This document shows, piece after piece, positions 24,205-31,283 of a DNA stretch of 64,000 nt. Under the pieces are notes generated by a model that made no database searches, was not told where the DNA came from, and saw only the letters and a list, made by a program, of their open reading frames with translations. A program made the translations under genes and the position numbers. The stretch spans positions 33,629 to 97,628 of the forward strand of contig CALRPY020000009.1 in assembly GCA_943370145.1 (NCBI GenBank), given 5' to 3'. This DNA comes from Ga0077536 sp943370145. Its GTDB lineage: Bacteria; Pseudomonadota; Gammaproteobacteria; Ga0077536. Each line of letters begins with the position of its first letter. The stretch's first letter is position 1.

Positions 24205-25584
24205 TTGCTCTTCTCCTCCCAGCTTTTCATCCTGCTGTTCCTGCCGCTCGCGCTCGCGCTGTATCACGCCCTCGCCGGTGACTACCGGGCACGGCTCTGG
24301 GCGCTGACGCTCGCGTCCTTCGCCTTCTACGGCTGGTGGGACCTGCGCTTCCTGCCGCTGCTTATCGCCGCGATCACGCTGAACTGGGGACTTGGACACA
24401 TATATATGTCTCTGGGGCGGCCGCGCTGGCTGATCGTCGCCGGCGTCGCCTTCCACCTGGGGCTGCTCGGCTTCTTCAAGTACGCGAACTTCTTCGCCGA
24501 CGCCGTCGCCGCCGTGACCGGCGCCGGGCACCAGCGCTGGAGCATCGTGCTGCCGCTCGCGATCAGCTTCTTCACCTTCCAACAGATCTCCTACCTGGTG
24601 GACCTGAAACGCGGCCAGGCGCCGACCTACAGCTGGCTCGAATACACGGCCTACATCGTGTTCTTTCCTCATCTCATCGCCGGCCCCATCGTCCGCCACA
24701 ACGAACTCATCGGCCAGTTCACTGCCCACCCCCATCGCGACGGCAGCCTCGAGACCGCCGCGCGTGGGTTGCTGCTGTTCGTGCTGGGGCTGGTTAAGAA
24801 GGTGTTCTTCGCCGACGAACTCGCCGGTGTGGCGAACCCGGTTTTCGACGGCGCGCTCGCGGGTGCGGTGCCGGCAACGGCCGACGCCTGGCTCGGCGCG
24901 CTGGGCTACACGCTGCAGCTCTATTTCGACTTCTCGGCCTATTCGGACATGGCAATCGGGCTCGGCGCGATGTTCGGCCTGCGCTTGCCCATCAACTTCG
25001 ACCAGCCCTACCGCGCGACCAGCATCCGCGAATTCTGGCGGCGCTGGCACATGACCCTGTCGCGCTTCTTCCGCGACTATCTCTACATTCCGCTCGGCGG
25101 CAACCACGGCGGCTTCGCGATGACCTGCGGGCTGGTGCTGCTGACGATGACGCTGTGCGGCCTGTGGCACGGCGCCGGCTGGACCTTCATCGCGTGGGGC
25201 GCGCTGCACGGGCTTGCGATCGTCGGCAGCCGCGTGTGGGGGCTCGCCGGCATTCGCGTGCCCGCGCTGGCGGGCTGGGCGCTGACGATGTTGTTCGTGG
25301 TTGTCGGCTGGGTGCTGTTCCGCGCCGAAACCTTCGCCTCGGCCTGGCGCGTGCTCGCCGGCATGGCGGGCCAGGGCGCCGGCGACGCGAACCCGGCGGA
25401 GGGCTGGGCCTTCGTCGTCATCGGCGCGGCGTTCGCGCTGTTCGGCCCGACGAACATCGCCTGGGCCGATCGCAGGCTCGCGCCGCGGATGTCGCTCGCC
25501 GTGCTGGCGGCCTTCGCGCTGTTCGTCGTCACGCTGCGCGTGGGGCAGGGGCGTGGCCTCGACTTCATCTACTTCCAGTTCTGA
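24205..25584 (+). CDS. MBOAT-family O-acyltransferase (AlgI-like)
   Basis: A 459-residue membrane protein with around a dozen hydrophobic segments. FSSQLFILLFLPLALALYH at the start, FFPHLIAGPIVRHNEL in the middle, the DFSAYSDMAIGLGAMFG segment, FWRRWHMTLSRFFRDYLYIP and the family His in GLWHGAGWTFIAWG are all AlgI/MBOAT hallmarks. Such proteins move acyl (commonly acetyl) groups across the membrane to modify an exopolysaccharide. The TTG start at 24205 gives the usual N-terminus. The next gene is the probable periplasmic partner. Confidence 0.92.
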   Translation: MLFSSQLFILLFLPLALALYHALAGDYRARLWALTLASFAFYGWWDLRFLPLLIAAITLNWGLGHIYMSLGRPRWLIVAGVAFHLGLLGFFKYANFFADAVAAVTGAGHQRWSIVLPLAISFFTFQQISYLVDLKRGQAPTYSWLEYTAYIVFFPHLIAGPIVRHNELIGQFTAHPHRDGSLETAARGLLLFVLGLVKKVFFADELAGVANPVFDGALAGAVPATADAWLGALGYTLQLYFDFSAYSDMAIGLGAMFGLRLPINFDQPYRATSIREFWRRWHMTLSRFFRDYLYIPLGGNHGGFAMTCGLVLLTMTLCGLWHGAGWTFIAWGALHGLAIVGSRVWGLAGIRVPALAGWALTMLFVVVGWVLFRAETFASAWRVLAGMAGQGAGDANPAEGWAFVVIGAAFALFGPTNIAWADRRLAPRMSLAVLAAFALFVVTLRVGQGRGLDFIYFQF

Positions 25585-25591
25585 GGGCGCG

Positions 25592-26620
25592 ATGTCCTGG
25601 CGCCGCTTCCTCGGACTCACGCTCGCGCTGTTCGCGCTGTTCTCGCTCGCGTGCTACGGCTTCATCCTGCTGCTGGACCCCTACCAGAACGTGCCGTTCT
25701 CGCCCGCGCTCCCGCGCGCGCCCGTCGCGCAGAACCAGCGCTACGCCTACCCCGCGCTCGCGCGCCAGCCGCAGTTCGACAGCGCAATCGTCGGCACTTC
25801 GATGGTCCGCCTGCTCAATCCTTCGCGCCTGAACGAACTGCTCGGCGCCCGCTTCGTCAATCTCGCGATGAACTCGGCGACCGCCCATGAGCAGGTGCGG
25901 ATGAACGAACTCTTCCTCCGCCATCACCCGCGGGCGAAGTTCCTGGTCTACGCGATTGACGACAGCTGGTGCCGGGCAGCGTCCGAGCCGGACCGCTACA
26001 CCTTCCGCGACTTCCCCGAATTCATGTTCGACGAGAACCGCTGGAACGACCTGCTGTATCTCTTCAACGACAAGGCGCTCGAGAACGCGGTGCGCATGCT
26101 CGAACTCGTGCGAGGGAAGCGCGAGCCCAAGTACGGGCCGGACGGCTACTTCGACTTCACGCGTGATTTCGGCGCCTACGATCTCGCGCGCACGCGGCAG
26201 CGGATTTACGGAACTCCGACGCCGCCGGCCGCGCCGCCGCCGCTGGACCTCGAACCCGCGTCCAGCGCCGATGCGCCGGCAATGGCCAATCTCGACCTCC
26301 TGCCACAGCTCCTGCAGGCGGCGCCTCCCAACGCCCGCATCGGCCTGCTGATGCCGCCGATGCACGTCTGGCACCAGCAGCAGAACGCGGCGAACTACCG
26401 GGAATGCAAGGCGCGGGTGCTCGCGGCCGTCGCTCCGCTGCGGCAGGTGGTGGTGCTGGATTACCTGCTCGACAGCCCACTCACCCGGCGCGACGAGCAC
26501 TACTGGGACGCCATCCACTACGGGGACGAGATCGCGATGGGTATCGAGCGGGATATCGCCATCGCGCTCGCTGGCGGCAAGGTGGCACGGGAGGGCGTGG
26601 TACAGCGCGCAAGGCGCTGA
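25592..26620 (+). CDS. SGNH-like membrane-anchored partner of the MBOAT acyltransferase
   Basis: A 342-residue protein with one N-terminal membrane anchor (residues 5-27) and a periplasmic domain. FDSAIVGTSMVRLLNPS has the nucleophile-type GTS motif of SGNH-fold acyltransferases and esterases, and DAIHYGDEIA near the C-terminus fits the D-x-x-H catalytic block; NLAMNSATAHEQ lies between. AlgJ/AlgX, DltD-like and related proteins take acyl groups from an MBOAT partner. The gene starts eight bases after the MBOAT gene. A proline-rich linker (TPTPPAAPPPLDLEP, about 211-225) splits the domain. Exact family is not recognised. Confidence 0.65.
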   Translation: MSWRRFLGLTLALFALFSLACYGFILLLDPYQNVPFSPALPRAPVAQNQRYAYPALARQPQFDSAIVGTSMVRLLNPSRLNELLGARFVNLAMNSATAHEQVRMNELFLRHHPRAKFLVYAIDDSWCRAASEPDRYTFRDFPEFMFDENRWNDLLYLFNDKALENAVRMLELVRGKREPKYGPDGYFDFTRDFGAYDLARTRQRIYGTPTPPAAPPPLDLEPASSADAPAMANLDLLPQLLQAAPPNARIGLLMPPMHVWHQQQNAANYRECKARVLAAVAPLRQVVVLDYLLDSPLTRRDEHYWDAIHYGDEIAMGIERDIAIALAGGKVAREGVVQRARR

Positions 26621-26676
26621 AGTCGCTTGCCGGTGCCAGATATTGCGATACGCCTCGCAGCCGCCACCAGATATAC

Positions 26677-26695
26677 CTGTTCACTTATTGAACAG
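26677..26695. promoter_or_regulatory. Operator-like palindrome 1 of the MarR-like regulator
   Basis: CTGTTCA-CTTAT-TGAACAG: perfect 7-bp arms and a five-base spacer. It overlaps the proposed -35 hexamer TTCACT (26680-26685). The core GTTCACT(T/C)A(T/A)TGAAC is shared with the palindrome 33 bases downstream (centre to centre), about three helical turns, so both lie on the same DNA face. Confidence 0.7.
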
Positions 26696-26709
26696 CCTTC
26701 GTCTACAAT
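26680..26709 (+). promoter_or_regulatory. Predicted sigma-70 promoter of the MarR-like regulator
   Basis: TTCACT (26680-26685) and TACAAT (26704-26709) with an 18-base spacer resemble -35 and -10 elements. Transcription would start near 26716, inside the second palindrome. If so, the ATG at 26708 cannot be the translation start. Confidence 0.45.
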
Positions 26710-26728
26710 GCGTTCACTCAATGAACGC
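26710..26728. promoter_or_regulatory. Operator-like palindrome 2 of the MarR-like regulator
   Basis: GCGTTCA-CTCAA-TGAACGC: perfect 7-bp arms and a five-base spacer, covering the predicted transcription start. It shares the GTTCA-N5-TGAAC core and most spacer bases with palindrome 1. Position over the start site suggests repression, probably autoregulation. Confidence 0.7.
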
Positions 26729-26734
26729 CCGCCG

Positions 26735-27367
26735 ATGCCGCAAGACCGCGAAGAAGCCCTGACCCTCGAACTGCTGAACGCCATCGGGGCCCGCAGCGAC
26801 GTGACCCAGCGTCACCTCGCGGATCGCCTGGGCGTGGCGCTGGGGCTCGCCAATTCCTACCTGAAGCGCTGCGTGCGCAAGGGGCTGGTGAAGGTCACGC
26901 AGGCGCCGGCCAACCGGTATCTCTACTACCTCACGCCGCAGGGCTTCAGGGAGAAGAGCCGGCTCACCGGGCAGTACCTGTCCGCGTCGCTCGATTTCTA
27001 TCGCCGCGCCAGTGGCTCAATCGCGCGGGCCTTCGAGGAATGCCAGGCGCGCGGCGCGCAGCGCGTGCTGTTTGCCGGGGCGTCGGAACTCGCGGAAATC
27101 GCGGCCGTGCGCTGCCATGACCATGCCCTGGAAATCGTCGGTACCTTCGAACCCGGACAGGCTCGCGAGCAGTTCGTCGGCAGGCCGGTCTGGCACTGCC
27201 TGGACGACGTTCCGGATTGCGACGCCGTGCTGCTCACCGCGCTCGACGACAGCGTGGCCATCCAGCACCAACTCCGCACCCGCTTTGACGAAGCGCAAGT
27301 GGTGGTGCCGGACATCGTGGGAGCCTTGCTCGGACAAACGGACCCATTGCCGGACCTCGTGCATTGA
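26735..27367 (+). CDS. MarR/winged-helix regulator with Rossmann-like C-terminal half (EPS-associated)
   Basis: A protein of 210 residues. Residues 1-90 form a winged helix (TQRHLADRLGVALGLANSYL, then a wing NRYLYYLTPQGFREKSRLT) resembling the MarR-type regulators found in exopolysaccharide loci. Those are usually about 100 residues; here a further 110 residues follow with alternating strands and helices: RVLFAGASELAEI, EIVGTFEP, GRPVWHCLDDVPDCDAVLLT and AQVVVPDIV, similar in layout to the nucleotide-binding domain of PglD/CapD-type proteins. This may sense a nucleotide sugar. The ATG at 26735 is preferred to 26708, which lies within the promoter; neither has a clear ribosome site. Confidence 0.72.
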   Translation: MPQDREEALTLELLNAIGARSDVTQRHLADRLGVALGLANSYLKRCVRKGLVKVTQAPANRYLYYLTPQGFREKSRLTGQYLSASLDFYRRASGSIARAFEECQARGAQRVLFAGASELAEIAAVRCHDHALEIVGTFEPGQAREQFVGRPVWHCLDDVPDCDAVLLTALDDSVAIQHQLRTRFDEAQVVVPDIVGALLGQTDPLPDLVH

Positions 27368-27441
27368 CGCATCGCGAGGCGGGCCGTGTTTGCCGCATCG
27401 GCGCGGCGCAGCGCGCGAAACTTGGATGAAAGGAATACAGG

Positions 27442-28506
27442 ATGGCGTATCGAGCACCGTACAAGATTGACGACCGCAAGCTGCGCTTCGCGATCGTGGG
27501 CTGTGGCCGCATCTCGGACCGCCACACTGACGCGATCGCGGCGCACAAGGACCGCGCGGAACTCGTGGCCGTCTGCGACAGTGACCCCGCGGCGCTCGAA
27601 AAGGCGAGCACCGCGCCGAAGGTGCCGGGCTACGCGAGCCTCGAGCAGCTGCTCGCCGACAGCAACGCCGACATCGTCACGCTGTGCACGCCGAGCGGGC
27701 TGCACCCGCAGCAGGCCGTCCAGGTCGCGCGCGCCGGCCGGCACGTGGTCACCGAGAAGCCGATGGCGACCCGCCTGGTGGACGGCAAGAAGATGGTGTC
27801 CGCCTGCGACGAGGAGGGCGTGCACCTCTTCGTCGTCAAGCAGAACCGGTTGAACCCCACGCTGCAGCTGCTGAAGCGGGCCATCCAGAAGCGCCGGTTC
27901 GGGCGCATCTACATGGTCAACGTCAACGTGTTCTGGACCCGCCCGCAGGAGTATTACGACTCCGCGCGCTGGCGCGGCACCTGGGAATTCGACGGCGGCG
28001 CGTTCATGAACCAGGCGAGCCACTACGTCGATCTGCTCGACTGGCTGATCGGGCCGATCGAGAGCGTGCACGCCTATACCTCGACGCTCGAGCGCAACAT
28101 CGAAGTCGAGGACACCGGTGTCGCGAACATCAAGTGGCGCTCAGGCGCGATGGGTTCCATCAACGTCACGATGCTGACCTACCCGAGGAACCTCGAGGGG
28201 TCGATCACCATCCTCGGCGAGAAGGGCACCGTGCAGGTGGGCGGCGTCGCGGTGAACGAGATCAAGCACTGGGAATTCGCAGACCAGGACGAGGACGACA
28301 TCCGGGTCAAGGAGTCGAACTACCAGACGAGCTCCGTCTACGGCGTGGGCCACCCCCTGTATTACGACAACGTCATTCGCGTGCTGCGCGGCGAGGCGAG
28401 CCCGGAGACCGACGGCCGCGAAGGCCTGCGCTCGCTGGAGACCCTCATCGCCATGTACACCTCGGCGCGCGACGGCCGCCGCGTGTCGCTGCCGCTGGAA
28501 TACTGA
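27442..28506 (+). CDS. wbpB: UDP-N-acetyl-glucosaminuronate 3-dehydrogenase (WbpB/WlbA type)
   Basis: A 354-residue Gfo/Idh/MocA oxidoreductase. FAIVGCGRISDRH (residues 15-27) is the NAD loop, and VVTEKPMATRL carries the EKP motif typical of the family. RWRGTWEFDGGAFMNQASHY with the Asp and His of the active site, and MLTYPRNLEGSITILGEKGT, match WbpB/WlbA enzymes. These oxidise C3 of UDP-GlcNAcA, the step before amination by WbpE. The following two genes are WbpD and WbpE types, supporting the assignment. Confidence 0.9.
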   Translation: MAYRAPYKIDDRKLRFAIVGCGRISDRHTDAIAAHKDRAELVAVCDSDPAALEKASTAPKVPGYASLEQLLADSNADIVTLCTPSGLHPQQAVQVARAGRHVVTEKPMATRLVDGKKMVSACDEEGVHLFVVKQNRLNPTLQLLKRAIQKRRFGRIYMVNVNVFWTRPQEYYDSARWRGTWEFDGGAFMNQASHYVDLLDWLIGPIESVHAYTSTLERNIEVEDTGVANIKWRSGAMGSINVTMLTYPRNLEGSITILGEKGTVQVGGVAVNEIKHWEFADQDEDDIRVKESNYQTSSVYGVGHPLYYDNVIRVLRGEASPETDGREGLRSLETLIAMYTSARDGRRVSLPLEY

Positions 28507-28516
28507 GGCCGCCTGC

Positions 28517-29098
28517 ATGAGCAATTACACGGTACACCCGACCGCAATCGTCGACGACGGCGCGGTCATCGGCGACGGCAGCCGCGTGTGGCACTGGGTG
28601 CACATCAGCGGCGGTGCACGGATCGGCAAGGCCTGCTCTTTCGGCCAGAACGTCTACGTCGGCAACCGCGTGGTGATCGGCGACAACGTGAAAATTCAGA
28701 ACAACGTCTCGATCTACGACAACGTGACGCTGGAGGATGGCGTCTTCTGCGGCCCGAGCATGGTGTTCACCAACGTGTACAACCCGCGGGCCGAGGTGTC
28801 GCGCAAGGACGAGTACCGCGACACGCTGGTGAAGCGCGGCGCGACGCTCGGTGCGAACTGCACGATAGTCTGCGGCACGACGATCGGCGAATACGCCTTC
28901 GTCGGCGCCGGCGCGGTGGTCAACCGCGACGTGCCGGCATTCGCCCTGATGCTGGGTGTGCCCGCCCGGCAGGCCGGCTGGATGAGCCGCTTCGGCGAGC
29001 GGCTGGACCTCCCGCTCACCGGCAACGCCGAGACTGTCTGCCCGCACACCGGCGAGCGCTACGTGCTGCGCGACGGCGTGTGCTCGATCGCGGCTTGA
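28517..29098 (+). CDS. wbpD: UDP-3-amino-GlcNAcA N-acetyltransferase (WbpD/WlbB type)
   Basis: A 193-residue left-handed beta-helix acetyltransferase. Hexapeptide repeats run from residue 7 to about 150 (TAIVDDGAVIGDGSRVWHWV, GNRVVIGDNVKIQNNVSIYD, CTIVCGTTIGEYAFVGAGAV). FTNVYNPRAEVSRKDEY is typical of the WbpD/WlbB subgroup, which acetylates the 3-amino group with acetyl-CoA to give UDP-2,3-diacetamido-2,3-dideoxyglucuronate. A C-terminal CPHTGERY segment is also common there. It lies ten bases after wbpB and 31 before wbpE. Confidence 0.9.
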   Translation: MSNYTVHPTAIVDDGAVIGDGSRVWHWVHISGGARIGKACSFGQNVYVGNRVVIGDNVKIQNNVSIYDNVTLEDGVFCGPSMVFTNVYNPRAEVSRKDEYRDTLVKRGATLGANCTIVCGTTIGEYAFVGAGAVVNRDVPAFALMLGVPARQAGWMSRFGERLDLPLTGNAETVCPHTGERYVLRDGVCSIAA

Positions 29099-29129
29099 GC
29101 CCGCAACCCACGAACCCAGGAAACCAGGC

Positions 29130-30233
29130 ATGGATTTCATTGACCTCAAGACCCAGTACCGGCAGCTGAAGCCCGAAATCGACCGCCGCATCCAGGCGGT
29201 GCTGGACCACGGCGCCTACATCATGGGCCCCGAAGTCGCCGAACTGGAAGCGCAGCTTGCCGCGTACACCGGCAGCAAGCACTGCATAAGCGTCGCGAGC
29301 GGCACGGACGCACTGCTGATCGCGATGATGGCCCTGGGTATCAAGGCCGGCGACGAAATCATCACCACGCCGTTCACGTTCATCGCGACCGGCGAGATGA
29401 TCGCGCTGATTGGCGCCGTGCCCGTGTTCGTCGACATCGACCCGCGCACCTACAACATGGACCCGGCGAAGATAGAAGCGGCGATCACCCCGCGCACCAA
29501 GGCCATCATGCCGGTGAGCCTCTACGGCCAGTGCGCCGAGTTCGACGAGATCAACGCGATCGCCTGCAGGCACGGCCTGCCGGTCATCGAGGATGCCGCG
29601 CAAAGTTTCGGCGCGAGCTACAAGGGGCGCAAGTCCTGCGCGCTGTCGCTGATCGGCTGCACGAGCTTCTTTCCGTCGAAGCCGCTCGGCGCCTATGGCG
29701 ACGGCGGCGCCTGCTTCACCGATGACGATGCGCTCGCCAAGCTGATGCGCGAAATCCGCGTCCACGGCCAGGACCGGCGCTATCACCACCCGGTGATCGG
29801 CGTGAACGGCCGCATGGACACGATCCAGTGCGCGGTGCTGCTGGGCAAGCTGCCGAGCTTCCCGGATGAGGTGAAGGCTCGCGGCGAACTGGGCGCGAAT
29901 TACACCACGCTCGTCAACGACCACTGCCCGGGCGCGCGGCCGCCGTTCATCGAGGACTACAACAGTTCCGTCTACGCCCAGTACACGGTGCAGGTCGAGA
30001 ATCGCGACGCCGTGCAGAAGAAACTGCAGGAGGCCGGCATCCCGACCGCCGTGCACTATCCGGTGCCGCTGCACCTGCAGCCGGCGTTCGCGTCACTGGG
30101 CCTGGGCGAGGGCAGTTTCCCGGTTTCGGAGGCCGCCGCGAACCGCGTGATGAGCCTGCCGATGCATCCCTTTCTGGATTCGGCGACGCAGGAACAGGTC
30201 ATCACGGCCCTTGCTGCGGCAACCGCCAACTAA
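29130..30233 (+). CDS. wbpE: UDP-3-keto-GlcNAcA aminotransferase (WbpE/WlbC type)
   Basis: A 367-residue DegT/DnrJ/EryC1/StrS PLP enzyme. The opening MDFIDLKTQYRQLKPEIDRR is characteristic of WbpE-type enzymes. SGTDALLIA (57-65) contacts the phosphate, EDAAQSFGA holds the PLP-binding Asp, and Lys184 in FFPSKPLGAYGDGG forms the Schiff base. With WbpB it converts UDP-GlcNAcA to the 3-amino sugar, recycling cofactor between the two enzymes. An AGGA ribosome site lies before the ATG. Confidence 0.92.
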   Translation: MDFIDLKTQYRQLKPEIDRRIQAVLDHGAYIMGPEVAELEAQLAAYTGSKHCISVASGTDALLIAMMALGIKAGDEIITTPFTFIATGEMIALIGAVPVFVDIDPRTYNMDPAKIEAAITPRTKAIMPVSLYGQCAEFDEINAIACRHGLPVIEDAAQSFGASYKGRKSCALSLIGCTSFFPSKPLGAYGDGGACFTDDDALAKLMREIRVHGQDRRYHHPVIGVNGRMDTIQCAVLLGKLPSFPDEVKARGELGANYTTLVNDHCPGARPPFIEDYNSSVYAQYTVQVENRDAVQKKLQEAGIPTAVHYPVPLHLQPAFASLGLGEGSFPVSEAAANRVMSLPMHPFLDSATQEQVITALAAATAN

Positions 30234-30253
30234 CTCAATCTCTGGAGAAGAAA

Positions 30254-31249
30254 ATGGACATTCGTGGCAAGAAACTCGTCGTCATCGGCGGTGCCGGACT
30301 GATTGGTTCGCACGCGGTGGACTTGCTGACCAAGGAAGACGTCGGCGAAATCGTCGTCTATGACAACTTCGTACGCGGCACCAACGAGAACCTCGCCGGT
30401 GCACTGCGCGACCCCCGCGTAAAAATCTTCGAAGCGGGTGGGGACATCACCCAGTCCGACATCCTCGACGCCGCCATCAAGGGCGCGGACGGCGTGTTCC
30501 ACTTCGCGGCGCTGTGGCTGTTGCAGTGCCACGAGTTCCCGCGTGCCGCTTTCGACGTCAACGTGCGCGGTACGTTCAACGTGCTGGAGGCCTGCGTCGC
30601 GAACAAGGTGCAGCGGCTGGTGTACTCGTCTTCGGCCTCCGTGTACGGGGATGCAGTCGAGGAACCGATGACCGAGGACCATCCGTTCCTCAACAAGAAT
30701 TTCTACGGTGCGACGAAAATCTGCGGCGAATCGATGGCTCGTGCGTACCACCACCGCTACGGCCTGAACTATGTCGGCCTGCGCTACATGAACGTATACG
30801 GCCCGCGCCAGGATTATCGAGGCGCCTATATCGCCGTGATCATGAAGATGCTCGACGCGATCGACCGCGGCGAGGGCCCGACGATCTTCGGCGACGGTTC
30901 CGAGGCCTTCGACTTCGTCGCTGTCGAGGACTGCGGCGCGGCGAACATCTGCGCAATGAAGGCGGATACCGCCGACCGCTTCTACAACGTTGGTACTGGC
31001 AAGCGCACGTCCCTGAAGGAAATCGCCGAACTGCTGCTGCGCCTTACGGGATCGACCGCCCCGATCAACTACGCGCCGCGTAGCCAGGCCACCCTGGTGC
31101 GCAACCGCATCGGTTGCCCGAAGCGCGCGACGGCCGAAATCGGCTTCACGGCGGGGATTGGCCTGGAGGAGGGCATGCGCAAGGTCATCGACTGGCGCAA
31201 GTCGCATATCGAGGAAGTGAATGCCCGACGCGCGAAGGCCGCGAAGTAG
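30254..31249 (+). CDS. NAD-dependent epimerase/dehydratase (extended SDR)
   Basis: A 331-residue nucleotide-sugar-modifying SDR. VVIGGAGLIGSHAVDLL (residues 9-25) is the cofactor loop; SSSASVYGD and YGATK hold the Ser and Tyr/Lys of the active site, and RYMNVYGPRQDYRGAYIAVI is typical of the GalE/RmlB-like superfamily. The reaction (4-epimerisation or 4,6-dehydration) cannot be decided from sequence alone. GGAGAAG precedes the ATG. It sits between wbpE and an asnB-like gene, so it likely acts on a sugar of the same repeat unit. Confidence 0.85.
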   Translation: MDIRGKKLVVIGGAGLIGSHAVDLLTKEDVGEIVVYDNFVRGTNENLAGALRDPRVKIFEAGGDITQSDILDAAIKGADGVFHFAALWLLQCHEFPRAAFDVNVRGTFNVLEACVANKVQRLVYSSSASVYGDAVEEPMTEDHPFLNKNFYGATKICGESMARAYHHRYGLNYVGLRYMNVYGPRQDYRGAYIAVIMKMLDAIDRGEGPTIFGDGSEAFDFVAVEDCGAANICAMKADTADRFYNVGTGKRTSLKEIAELLLRLTGSTAPINYAPRSQATLVRNRIGCPKRATAEIGFTAGIGLEEGMRKVIDWRKSHIEEVNARRAKAAK

Positions 31250-31283
31250 GGCCCACGGACAGCGCTGACAAGGAACGGCCACG

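Noticed and set aside
24055..25620. Minus-strand open frame opposite the MBOAT gene
   Set aside because: No recognisable motif, extreme Arg/Glu/Gln content; the MBOAT protein in the other strand is unmistakable.
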